Below, piece after piece: positions 36,443 to 44,654 of a DNA stretch of 64,000 nucleotides (the stretch's first letter is position 1; every line of letters starts with the position of its first letter). A program made the position numbers and the translations under genes. The notes under the pieces were generated by a model. It was given only the letters and a program-made list of their open reading frames with translations, was not told the origin of the DNA and searched no databases. The stretch is from Emmonsiellopsis sp. PD_33 (Eukaryota > Ascomycota > Eurotiomycetes > Onygenales > Ajellomycetaceae), in the NCBI GenBank assembly GCA_032988165.1, contig JANTQF010000130.1:27160-91159 (forward strand), written 5' to 3'.

Positions 36443-36573
36443 GGGGGAAATCGCTCCAAAGGTCGGTAAGAATCGGGGCGATTTGCGCCAAACCTAAAGG
36501 GGAAAGGCGTCGTTTGCCAAGTCCGTAGCGGTAGATCTCCCGGCGCTTAGGCATTTGCCGCGGGATTAGCGCC
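36443..36573 (+). promoter_or_regulatory. Motif cluster upstream of the antisense gene
   Basis: Copies at 36,443-36,457 (GGGGGAAATCGCTCC), 36,475-36,489 (GGGGCGATTTGCGCC) and a partial one ending 36,573 (GGGATTAGCGCC). The first two are again 32 bp apart. They lie 100-230 bp upstream of the ATG at 36,670, where promoter elements would sit. Confidence 0.65.
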
Positions 36574-36669
36574 AAAATAAGCGAGAAATAAGCGACACGC
36601 CGGAAGAACAAAAACAAGTTGTCGGTCGCGTTGCTTCTTCCTTTACCAACCATCGAAGCCTATATCAAA

Positions 36670-37960
36670 ATGGCCTCTCGTCGCTCCGCTCGCGCGCCTG
36701 CTGGCGCTGCCCCTGCTCCTCCTGCGCCTCTGCGCTTTCCAGCTCATGGTCCTGCGCCCGAAAGGGCTGATTTCTACTCCGCTCGCGGCTTAGAGTAAGT
36801 CTTATCCAATCCTTGTTTGGTGGCGTCCTTGGCCGCTCCACTGTGTGGCGATCGCAGCCAGGCCTGGTGTGCGTTTGGGGCGAATTGCGCCAAGGCCTTC
36901 GGAGAAACGGCGTGTTTTGCTCCGAGCGCCCGGGGATTTCGGCGCGTTTTGCTCCGAAGGGCTTGGTCGTACAGCGTCGGTAGCTTGGCGGGCACTGGTC
37001 ACGTGCTAACGTTTGACTTAGAGAGATTCCGTGCGTCGCCTGCCTCCCCCACTTGGGGGATATCAACAAGTTCTGTGTGGTCCCCGATCGGGGTTTGAAG
37101 TGCTGCCTTTGTCGGCACCGGCATCGGCCCTGTGTGCGCGTAAGTATATCCCAATTCCAATTTCCTATTACCTTGGTCGATTGTCGACCGTTTGCCTTCG
37201 ATATCCCCGTTTTCCTACTCTTTTTTCGCCTATGGTTTGGGGCGAATTGCGCCCTTTTTGCACCGCATTGGGCGCGTTTTCCTCCATTTCCTATTGCTTT
37301 GTGGAGCAATTTGCCTCGATTCGCAGTCGTTTTGGAGTTGTTTCATAGCGGAATTGATGCTAACGGTTGATATAGCTGCCCGATTCCAACGACGTGCGCC
37401 GGGTGATGGAGCTGCGCCGGTTCCTCGTCTTTGCTGCCCCGATGGGCGAGACTTCGGAGGCCAAGGTTGCCGAGCTTCGGGACTTGGTGGACCGGTTGAT
37501 GGAGCCCCATCGGGCTGCCGTGTCTGCCGCTCGTCGGGAGACCGGTCGCCTGGGGGGTGCCGCTCGCCGGGAAGCCCTGGAACAGGCTCGCGCGGCTGAG
37601 GCTGGGGAGGAAGAGGAGGAGGAGGATGAAGGGGAGTTTGAGGGGTTTGGGGGGTATTCAAGCCCGGGGGAGCCGGCAGAGGGGCTGGCGGGCCCGGAAG
37701 ACCGTCCTGGGGGGGGGCGGGTAGAGCCGGAAGAACCGGAAGGGGGGTGGCCCATTGCCCCATGGGTGTCAGAGCTGGTTTTGTTTCGGGCTGAGGAGGG
37801 GGAGGTGGTGAGCCGCCAGATGTTTCGGGGGTGGATCCAGAAGAGGCAGCAGGAGCAGGCCCGGGCTGGGGCGTACTATTGGGTTCGTGGGAACCGGGAC
37901 ATGGCCCTCCGATTTGCGCCTAGGCGCATGATCAAATATTATATCCAGGAGATGGTTTAG
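36670..37960 (+). CDS. Antisense accessory gene of element A: 275-aa Cys/His-cluster protein
   Basis: Encoded opposite to gag-pol, between pol and the 3' LTR. Three exons: 36,670-36,794, 37,022-37,139, 37,376-37,960. Both introns have GTAAGT donors, CTAAC branch sites about 10-15 nt before TAG acceptors, and keep frame. Residues 1-41 are Ala/Pro/Arg-rich. Residues 46-79 form a cluster C46-x2-C49-x10-C60-x8-C69-C70-x-C72-x-H74-x-H76-x2-C79, plausibly zinc-binding. It has a loose resemblance, from memory, to the fungal DUF3716 cysteine pattern. A helical Arg/Glu/Ala segment (about 105-160) and a Glu run (159-166) follow. The C-terminus (205-275) is Trp/Tyr/Arg-rich. Not a standard retroelement protein. 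Function unknown; a DNA- or RNA-binding regulator is the simplest guess. Confidence 0.8.
36877..36955 (+). repeat. Motif copies in intron 1 of the antisense gene
   Basis: 36,877-36,891 GGGGCGAATTGCGCC; 36,909-36,923 GGCGTGTTTTGCTCC; 36,941-36,955 GGCGCGTTTTGCTCC. Start-to-start spacing is exactly 32 bp twice, as in the LTR. Confidence 0.85.
37239..37317 (+). repeat. Motif copies in intron 2 of the antisense gene
   Basis: 37,239-37,253 GGGGCGAATTGCGCC; 37,271-37,285 GGCGCGTTTTCCTCC; 37,303-37,317 GGAGCAATTTGCCTC. Spacing is again 32 and 32 bp. The flanking exons carry no copy. Confidence 0.85.
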
Positions 37961-38239
37961 GGGGGGGGGATGGTTGTGGGGGGTGTGTGCCAAGGGCACT
38001 TAGTTAGTTTTGCGTTTGCTTTTCTGTTTTAATCAAATCGAAGATGATTTTACCCAGTTTTATATCCCTTATGATCCCATCAAAGTGAGGTGAAAGTGAG
38101 AATTTCGTTGAGAAAAAGGCCCATGAACTATACAGTAAAACCACATAAAAACCTTTGAGGGAAAAAATAGAAAACCTCATAGGAAAAAAGAAAGTGGAAA
38201 GTAGATAGTAATAGGGATAAAGGATTTATCAGAACTTTT

Positions 38240-38545
38240 AAAGGCTTCTGCCTGTAGTAAAAAAGATTTAGCTGAACCTTTAGAATAGGATTTAGGAGAA
38301 CTTTGGGCTTATTCCAGCTTGCCAAAGGATTACCTCAACCTGTGAAAGGGATTATAGAGCTCTGGGCTTAGTCCTGAGAAGGGGCCAAAGGCTTACCTGA
38401 CCTTTCAAAAAGGACTTATACGTCTTTGGACTTGAACCGTAGTAGGTGCCAAAGGTGTTATGAAGCCTTTTGAATGGGTAAAGGGTTTATGGAGCTTCGG
38501 GGTCAGACGATGATGGTCCCCGGAGGCTTACCCGACCTTTAGGTC
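38240..38545 (+). repeat. Degenerate tandem repeat downstream of pol
   Basis: Units of about 60-73 bp beginning GCCAAAGG(C/A)TTACCT... start near 38,321, 38,394, 38,458 and 38,518 (last unit CCCGGAGGCTTACC). A more decayed unit precedes them at about 38,240. Located between the pol stop and the end of the antisense gene, i.e. the 3' untranslated part for both. Confidence 0.6.
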
Positions 38546-38687
38546 ATACGAAATGGCGGGCAGCGAGGATGTCGTTAAGCCGGAGTTCTATTTCGTATGG
38601 GCGGAGGGAGCAAACGTCGTTGTTTTGCACGAGAAATGGGGTGAATACCTCCATTTGGTATAAAGAAGTGGCGCGTTTTGCCTCACT

Positions 38688-41600
38688 TCAATTGCGTTTT
38701 TGGCGCTTTTGTGGCCGTGGACCGTCAGGATGGAGCGCGATTCGGTCGGCCTCTCGTTGCAAAAAGTCGTCGAAGGCAGCAGTATCTTCAACATTTTCTT
38801 CAGGCTCCCAGGTATCATCGGCGGTTCCCCAACCTTGCCAACGTACTAGGTATTGCCATTTTCGTCTGATTTTCCGCCGTTTGAGGATTTCTTCGATTTG
38901 CCATTCTTCTTCCCCATCGACTAAGTCCGGCGGTGGAGGGGGAGTGACATTGTCACGTTGAGAATATGGCTCTAACAAAGAAACATGAAAAACTGGATGG
39001 ATGCTCCTATAGGTAACAGGGAGCTTCAGCTTGTAGGATTGAGTACCCCATGCATCAATTATCTCAAAAGGGCCTAGATATTTATGATCCAATTTGCGCG
39101 TGGGTCTAATCATCCGGAGGTTTTTGGCGTTTAAAAGGACCTTATCTCCGATATGAAAGCGCTTGGGTTTGTGTTTGGAATCATAGTATTTCTTTTGATC
39201 TGCTTTGGCCTTTTCAAGGTTTTCCTGGAGCTCAGTTCGTGCTTTTTCCATTCGTTTAGCACGGTCGATAGCCTCAGCTGAGGCATGGTTTGGAGGGGGA
39301 CGTATGTCAATGTCCAGAGATGGTCGAAGTCCCACTACTGCTTCTATAGGGCTGACTTTGGTTGAACTATGCTGGGAATTATTGTAAACAAATTGTGCCA
39401 GGGGAAGCCATCTTGCCCAATCATCTTGGTTGAAGTTAGAGAAGCAGCGAAGGTAGTGTTCAAGGACTTGGTTTTGACGTTCAGTTTGACCATCTGTTTG
39501 AGGGTGGAAGGCTGTGGATAGGCGGCGTTTGGTGCCTAACAGCCAGCAAAGAGTACTCCAAAATCGACTGGTAAAAAGAGCTCCGCGGTCCGAAACTATG
39601 TTCCGGGGTGAGCCAAAAAGGCTATAGGCACGGTCGTATAGAAGGTCTGCAAGTTCTTCGGCCGTGATGTCCTTGGTGCATGGTAGGTAGAGGGTAAACT
39701 TGGTTAAGGCATCCACAATGACCAGGATGGAGTTGTAGGTTTGGCCTCTCCAAGTTGAAGCTGGTAATCCAGTTATAAAGTCCATTGTGATAGTCTCCCA
39801 AAAGTCAGTAGGTGTTGGAAGGGAAGCAAGCTCACCATATTGCCTATGACGTTTTGGCTTCACCCGTTGGCAGGTGTCACAAGTGGAAATGTAGTCAGTA
39901 ATATCCTTATCAAGTCCATGCCAAAAGTACTTGAGTTGGATAGTCTCCTTGGACCGTTTTACCCCAAAGTGACCCCCCTGCGGGTCATCATGGTTGAGGC
40001 GGATAATCTCTTCCGTTAAAGCCTTCAGTTGAGGAACATAGGCACGGCCGTTGAACCGGAGCAGGCCGTCATCAGAGATGGTCCAGGAAGGAGTGCCACT
40101 GCTCTGAACTATACCAGAGATATCCTTCTTCTTATTGCAGGTGAACTCGTCAGAGTCTTGGGCCTTTAACAAGAGAGAAAGAAAGGATTCTGGCATGTCC
40201 GTGTATGCCGTCTCGGGAGCTAAGGCTGCGGAGGCCAATAGCCTAGACATACCGAAGGCCAACGGGCGTCCCCGCGGCTCCGATGCGCTAGATACGGAAT
40301 CCCCGATGTCCGACATGCCGGAAGTGCGCGCCGGGGTTGCCGACGAACGATCCGGTGAGCGGGAACCGTGTGCCGGGGCTGCCGGCGGTTCCGGTGTGGG
40401 CTTTGAGGCAAATTGCGCCCGTATGAGGCGGGAAGTGGAGCAATTTGCGTCGATTTCGGAGGACGATGGAGCGCTTTGCTCCATGTCGTGGGCCCGAACG
40501 GCGATTACTAGGGCGCGAATGTCAGGGGAATCTATTTCCCAGCCCTGTCCGACTCCATGGCGTAGTTTTTGTTGCAGGGTAGGTAGCATTACCTCACCAT
40601 GGTAGGATTCGGCGTAATCGGCGCGGCGACTGGGCCCATCGGCGGGGTTTTTCTTCCCCGGGCGGTGATGCAGAATGAAATCATAGGCACTGAGGCCTTC
40701 CGCCCATCTAGCCTGACGTCTGTTCAATGCTTTAGTCGTCATAAAGTACTGAAGGTTGGCATGGTCAGAAAAGACTTGAATTGGATACTTGCTTCCTTCC
40801 AAGTAGTGCCTCCAATTCTTGAAGCACGCAACTATAGACAGGAGTTCTTTGTCATGAGTGTCATAGCGTGTTTCTGCATCAATTAGTTTGCGAGACCAAT
40901 ATGCAACAGGGTGCCAGAGGCCATCATCCTGAAGCTGGTTAAGGATAGCCGCTATTGCATATGTTGAAGCATCCGGGTCAATTGAAATCCGGCGCTCCGG
41001 GTCGAAGTGGGCGAGTAACGGAGCTGAGGTAAAGCAATTTTTGAGCTCTTGAAAAGCCTGAGTGGCTTCCTCTGTCCAAATGAATGGCGCTCTCCGTTCC
41101 CCTTTCTTAGGGCCTTTCGTTAAGTCGAATAAAGGCCCTGCGATTCCGGAATAACCGTGGATGAAACGTCGATAGAAGTTGGCGAATCCTAAGAAGGATT
41201 GAACATCCTTAATGCTTGCTGGGAGAGGCCATCCAAGGATTGTTTCCACACGGTCAGGTTCCATTTCGATGCCCGAGGGTCCAACAATGAACCCCAGAAA
41301 GGAGACTTTTTCCGTGTTAAAGTCACATTTTGAAAGCTTGACATAGAGACTTGCACGGTTAAGACGGTCGAAAACCTTTTGGACATGCTGCTTGTGCTCC
41401 TCCAGAGAATTAGAATAGATGAGGATGTCATCTAGATAAACCACACAGCAATCATCAAGGAGATCTGCTAAAGCCTGGTTGATATAGGCCTGAAATGTGG
41501 CAGGAGCATTGGCTAAGCCAAAAGGAACAACGTTGTACTCGAAGTGCCCGTATCGGGTCCGGAAAGCGGATTTCCAGCGGTCTTCGGGCCGGATTTGGAT

Positions 41601-42665
41601 CCGGTGATAGGCATCCCGGAGGTCTAGTTTGGTATAGACCTGGGCTCCTCCGAGTCTGTCCAGGAGCTCACTAATTAAGGGTAAGGGGTACCGGTTCTTA
41701 ATAGTGAGTTTGTTGAGTCCCCTGTAGTCAACGCAAAGGCGTAGGCCTCCATCCTTTTTTGGGACGAAGAGAATTGGGGCGCCTGCAGGACTAGTAGAAG
41801 GGGAGATCCAACCCTTGTCTAGAGCAGTGTCTAGGTATTCGCGAAGAGCCTGGAGCTCTGTGGCAGAAAGGTTGTAGATCGGCATGAAGGGCGGCCTGGT
41901 TCCATCTTCAAGGATGATCTCATGCTCCGCGTCCGGATGTCTTGGGGCGCGAAACGCTTCCACCTCGTCGAAAAGGTGGGCATACGGTTCCAAATAATCG
42001 GGATAAGGGGGCGAATTGCTCCCCGGCGCCGTAGAAGTGTGGGGCAAATTGCGCCCTCGGGCCTCGGCGGATGGCGTGTTTTCCTCCAATCCGCATGAGG
42101 AGTGGCGTCGTTTGGTAACCGCGTTAAGCGCAATGGCTTCTTCCTGAGGAGTCGGGGCTTCCGGCTTAACGCCAGGGATGGTGACCGTGCAGAGGTATGC
42201 CGTAGCGCCAGCTAGGAGTTCGTTGGCAGCATCTTCCGCGGATAGGTCAAGGTTCTCAGGGCTGGCAGCGGTCCGAAGGATGAACTCTCCTTCTTGCCAG
42301 TCAATGAGAGGGTTAACGGCCTTTAGCCAAGGGAATCCTAGGATCATGTCGTACCCGACCAGCTTAACTGAATGAAAGTGGTAGGTATCCTCAAGGCTGG
42401 CCTCTTTGGCGTCTGTTGTTTCAACAGGCAGGTCGAATTGGGCAAAAGAACGGGTCTTGTAGCCCTCGAAACCTTGGATGGTCTTCGGGCGGCGGCTAGT
42501 GGGCTCCACCTGATTACTCTTGGCCCAGAAATCGTCCACGAAATTGGACTCTGCGCCGGAGTCGACCAGGGCTATAACCGGCTTATGCCCGGAAGGTGTC
42601 CGGATCCGTACTGTTATAACAAACGAAAGGTGATTGGACTGCGTTAAATCTTTGTCGGCGGCCAT
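38688..42665 (-). CDS. pol: Element A Pol polyprotein (protease, RT, RNase H, integrase, chromodomain)
   Basis: 1,325 codons open from the first ATG, and open farther upstream into the gag overlap. Aspartic protease DSGA at residues 35-38. RT from about 250, with VDYRGLN and the catalytic YLDD (410-413). RNase H about 540-670, containing DPDAS and a DKELL motif. Integrase zinc region H...H...C929-x2-C932. Catalytic core D962, D1026 and E1062 with the canonical D-x35-E spacing. GPF-type C-terminal segment (LGPFEI, about 1197). A chromodomain occupies about 1253-1303 (EWQIEEILKRR...WQYLVRWQGW). Chromodomains steer integration toward methylated-histone chromatin, which suits its landing inside an old silenced element. 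Two variable linkers (about 185-225 and 720-800) carry the 15-bp DNA motif. All catalytic residues I checked are present. Confidence 0.96.
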   Translation of the reverse strand: MAADKDLTQSNHLSFVITVRIRTPSGHKPVIALVDSGAESNFVDDFWAKSNQVEPTSRRPKTIQGFEGYKTRSFAQFDLPVETTDAKEASLEDTYHFHSVKLVGYDMILGFPWLKAVNPLIDWQEGEFILRTAASPENLDLSAEDAANELLAGATAYLCTVTIPGVKPEAPTPQEEAIALNAVTKRRHSSCGLEENTPSAEARGRNLPHTSTAPGSNSPPYPDYLEPYAHLFDEVEAFRAPRHPDAEHEIILEDGTRPPFMPIYNLSATELQALREYLDTALDKGWISPSTSPAGAPILFVPKKDGGLRLCVDYRGLNKLTIKNRYPLPLISELLDRLGGAQVYTKLDLRDAYHRIQIRPEDRWKSAFRTRYGHFEYNVVPFGLANAPATFQAYINQALADLLDDCCVVYLDDILIYSNSLEEHKQHVQKVFDRLNRASLYVKLSKCDFNTEKVSFLGFIVGPSGIEMEPDRVETILGWPLPASIKDVQSFLGFANFYRRFIHGYSGIAGPLFDLTKGPKKGERRAPFIWTEEATQAFQELKNCFTSAPLLAHFDPERRISIDPDASTYAIAAILNQLQDDGLWHPVAYWSRKLIDAETRYDTHDKELLSIVACFKNWRHYLEGSKYPIQVFSDHANLQYFMTTKALNRRQARWAEGLSAYDFILHHRPGKKNPADGPSRRADYAESYHGEVMLPTLQQKLRHGVGQGWEIDSPDIRALVIAVRAHDMEQSAPSSSEIDANCSTSRLIRAQFASKPTPEPPAAPAHGSRSPDRSSATPARTSGMSDIGDSVSSASEPRGRPLAFGMSRLLASAALAPETAYTDMPESFLSLLLKAQDSDEFTCNKKKDISGIVQSSGTPSWTISDDGLLRFNGRAYVPQLKALTEEIIRLNHDDPQGGHFGVKRSKETIQLKYFWHGLDKDITDYISTCDTCQRVKPKRHRQYGELASLPTPTDFWETITMDFITGLPASTWRGQTYNSILVIVDALTKFTLYLPCTKDITAEELADLLYDRAYSLFGSPRNIVSDRGALFTSRFWSTLCWLLGTKRRLSTAFHPQTDGQTERQNQVLEHYLRCFSNFNQDDWARWLPLAQFVYNNSQHSSTKVSPIEAVVGLRPSLDIDIRPPPNHASAEAIDRAKRMEKARTELQENLEKAKADQKKYYDSKHKPKRFHIGDKVLLNAKNLRMIRPTRKLDHKYLGPFEIIDAWGTQSYKLKLPVTYRSIHPVFHVSLLEPYSQRDNVTPPPPPDLVDGEEEWQIEEILKRRKIRRKWQYLVRWQGWGTADDTWEPEENVEDTAAFDDFLQREADRIALHPDGPRPQKRQKRN
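40405..40482 (+). repeat. Motif copies in the RNase H-integrase linker of pol
   Basis: 40,405-40,419 GAGGCAAATTGCGCC; 40,437-40,451 GGAGCAATTTGCGTC; 40,468-40,482 GGAGCGCTTTGCTCC. Start spacing is 32 and 31 bp. They fall in the low-complexity linker of Pol (residues about 728-754), not in a conserved domain. Confidence 0.8.
42008..42087 (+). repeat. Motif copies in the protease-RT linker of pol
   Basis: 42,008-42,022 GGGGCGAATTGCTCC; 42,041-42,055 GGGGCAAATTGCGCC; 42,073-42,087 GGCGTGTTTTCCTCC. Spacing is 33 and 32 bp. They lie in the variable Pol linker (about residues 193-220). Confidence 0.8.
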
Positions 42666-42698
42666 AGCAGCCCTAATGGCACGCCTCAGTTGTTTTTT
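42657..42698 (-). promoter_or_regulatory. Programmed -1 frameshift signal between gag and pol
   Basis: On the minus strand the gag frame reads TCA AAA AAC just before its stop, giving the slippery heptamer A-AAA-AAC (42,698-42,692). After a 6-nt spacer (AACTGA, which contains the gag stop) comes a stem of GGCG-t-GCC (42,685-42,678) with GGC-CGCC (42,663-42,657): 7 bp with one bulged T and a 14-nt loop. The -1 frame is open from here into pol, so slippage would make Gag-Pol. The first pol ATG lies at the edge of the 3' arm, so internal initiation is the alternative. Confidence 0.8.
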
Positions 42699-43915
42699 GA
42701 CCCCTTGCTGAAGCGGGCACCCGTATTGGACTTCTGGTGTTTGGAAGGATCCTTATCCTTGGAGTCCTTATCCTTGTCCTTGTCCTTATCTGAAGAACTG
42801 GGCTTGTTTAACCGGCAATCAGCAGTGTTATGGGTGTCGACCCGATGATTTTCACACCACATGGAGGTGGTGTTACCAGTGGACTTGCGCTTCCGGGAGT
42901 CCTTTTTTGAAGCGCTCTTCCTGGGTTCCCGATCCTTAGGAGGATTGGAGCCATTTGCTCCTCGGCCTCGCCCGGCGTCGCGGTTGGCGTTCTTAACCGG
43001 GGGTCGGCCTGGAACGTGGCCTTCGGCGGTGCTTAATCGGTGAACAAGTTGTTCAAAAGCTAGGCCTTCCAGCCGGTCCGGAAATCGGTCAAACTCCTTG
43101 CGAATGGATTCGAGAACGGCGTTATAGAAGTGGATCTTCCGCTGGTATTCTGTGTATCTCTCTAAGAGCCTAGACTCAGCCCTTAGGAAGACAGTGGAAA
43201 ATTCATGGACAGACTGGTTGTCCTTTTGTTGAAGCTGGAGGTACTCAACCTCAGAGTTGAGTTGAAGCTTCAAGGGATCCTGGATCTGATGAATTAACCA
43301 ATTATAAAATTGTTGCCAGGTAGGGCACTGGCGGAGGGTAGGTAGGTAAAGCTGCCACTTTTGTTGAAGCTTTGTGTCAAAGTGGGTAGCAGCTTCAAGG
43401 ATTTTTCGGAGGTCGGAGTTGAAGTATGCTTGCTGATGGGCATAAAAAGCAACTGATTCAGCACTAAAAGCATCCAGTTCACTCCGGTTTGCATTGCCAA
43501 ACTTTTTGTCTCGTTTTCGAGTAGGGGCATTGGCAGTGCCGGCGGCTTCGTCATGTATCCAATCGGGTAGAGTAGGGATATAGGAGAAGCCTTGAGGGAG
43601 GTCATAGTTAAAAGGAGGAGGATTGCCACCAAAAGGAGGGTTAACTGGTGGCATAGGAGGGCGAGTAGGAGGCCGAGTAGCAGAGGTCTCTTGGGTAAGA
43701 CGTTCAATCTCGGCTTGGAGGTCTTGCTGCCTTTTCTGCCTTTGCAAAAGAAGCAGCTGAGTTTCCTGCTCCTGTATAGCGGTATCGAGTTCGTCGTTGC
43801 CGCCGGAAAGAGGAGGGATAGGCCCGGAGCTTGGTTCAGGGCCTAAAGGAGGGTTTTCCGGCGGAGTTGTAGGGGTGTGCTGACGGGAGCGGGAGTTGCC
43901 AGTATTAGATGCCAT
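42686..43915 (-). CDS. gag: Element A Gag
   Basis: 409 aa. N-terminal Pro/Gln-rich region with a Gln/Glu helix (LLLLQRQKRQQDLQAEIERL, about 53-72). A retrotransposon Gag capsid-like domain covers about 140-290 (residues such as FYNWLIHQIQDP and YTEYQRKIHFYNAVLESI). A basic spacer follows. Near residue 350 a CX2H-type knuckle (MWCENHRVDTHNTADC) replaces the usual CCHC spacing, as in several fungal gypsy Gags. A Lys/Asp repeat (DKDKDKDKDSKDKD) precedes the end. It forms the particle that packages element RNA. Start at the ATG 45 nt inside the 5' LTR boundary. Confidence 0.9.
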   Translation of the reverse strand: MASNTGNSRSRQHTPTTPPENPPLGPEPSSGPIPPLSGGNDELDTAIQEQETQLLLLQRQKRQQDLQAEIERLTQETSATRPPTRPPMPPVNPPFGGNPPPFNYDLPQGFSYIPTLPDWIHDEAAGTANAPTRKRDKKFGNANRSELDAFSAESVAFYAHQQAYFNSDLRKILEAATHFDTKLQQKWQLYLPTLRQCPTWQQFYNWLIHQIQDPLKLQLNSEVEYLQLQQKDNQSVHEFSTVFLRAESRLLERYTEYQRKIHFYNAVLESIRKEFDRFPDRLEGLAFEQLVHRLSTAEGHVPGRPPVKNANRDAGRGRGANGSNPPKDREPRKSASKKDSRKRKSTGNTTSMWCENHRVDTHNTADCRLNKPSSSDKDKDKDKDSKDKDPSKHQKSNTGARFSKGSKNN

Positions 43916-43960
43916 ATCTAATCCTTAACGGAACGCTCTCGGAGGGAAGCGATCAGAAAC

Positions 43961-44649
43961 TGTGAGGACGGCAGGCCGGTCAGGGATAAGCCGTCTAATA
44001 AGCGCTGCGTTAAGGTCTTAGCTATGAATCGGTAAGGCTAGCAGGGGTGAGGGCGGCTAAGCAGAGGCCGGGACTTATCCGGGCTCTGGCTACTATGTCG
44101 ATATGGGGCGATTAGCTCCAGGTGATAACGATACGCAGAGGTAATAGCTCCAAAGGATAACTAGACGTGGAGGTAATAGCTCCAGCGGGGCACTATAGAT
44201 GGAGGTAATTGCGCCACGCGAGAGGAAGAATGGAGTGGTTTGCTAGAGCAAGAAAAAGGTATGGCTTCGGAAGAATCGTAGCTGATCGCTGACCTCCATG
44301 AGAATGGGGGGAAGCAAGATAGTTATGTACAGAGCAGGGTGGACATAATAGGGAAAGGATCTGCCTTCTTGGAGTGACGTAGTTCCATGCCATGTCATCG
44401 TCAATAGAGAACAATAGCGATGAATAGGATATGCATGGGAAAGCATGTAGGAATGAGAAGAAGGGAGTGTGATAGCCACTAAGAGTTATTCCCAGCCCAT
44501 CCTATGACATAGGTATGGTTATTGATAGAATAGTCTTGTGACGTGGTGGCTATCAAGCAGCGAAGGCATCGAGCAGGTGGCTAGCTGAATCTCGTATAGA
44601 TATGGGCGTGACGTAGCAGTCCAGGCAATCCGGGCTGTCCGGCATGACA
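43961..44649 (-). repeat. Element A 5' LTR
   Basis: 689 bp, reads the same as 35,318-36,006. Motif copies at 44,105-44,119, 44,137-44,151, 44,169-44,183 and 44,201-44,215. It should contain the promoter for gag-pol transcription running toward lower coordinates. Confidence 0.93.
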
Positions 44650-44654
44650 GGTAT
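44650..44654. repeat. Target-site duplication of element A, right copy
   Basis: GGTAT, pairing with 35,313-35,317. The B1 LTR resumes immediately after it. Confidence 0.93.

Larger units (their letters stand above)
35318..44649 (-). mobile_element. Young, apparently intact Ty3/gypsy chromovirus-type retrotransposon (element A)
   Basis: 9,332 bp in minus orientation: 5' LTR 43,961-44,649, gag 43,915-42,686, pol 42,665-38,688, an extra antisense gene 36,670-37,960, 3' LTR 35,318-36,006. LTRs are 689 bp, start TGT and end ACA, and I saw no difference between them by eye. Flanked by GGTAT duplications. Gag and pol frames are open and CpG is frequent, unlike every neighbouring element, so the insertion is recent and has escaped the mutational process that destroyed the others. 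The 3' kilobases beyond pol are unusually long for a gypsy element because of the antisense gene. Confidence 0.95.

Noticed and set aside
36665..37309. 214-codon minus-strand frame opposite the antisense gene, in gag-pol orientation
   Set aside because: Basic low-complexity composition and no domain; the + strand in the same place has good splice signals and a Cys cluster.
37230..37763. 177-codon minus-strand Pro/Arg-rich frame
   Set aside because: Mirror image of the Glu/Gly-rich third exon of the + strand gene; composition shadow.
40135..40605. 156-codon + strand frame inside pol
   Set aside because: Antisense to the Pol linker; no domain and no splice or start support.
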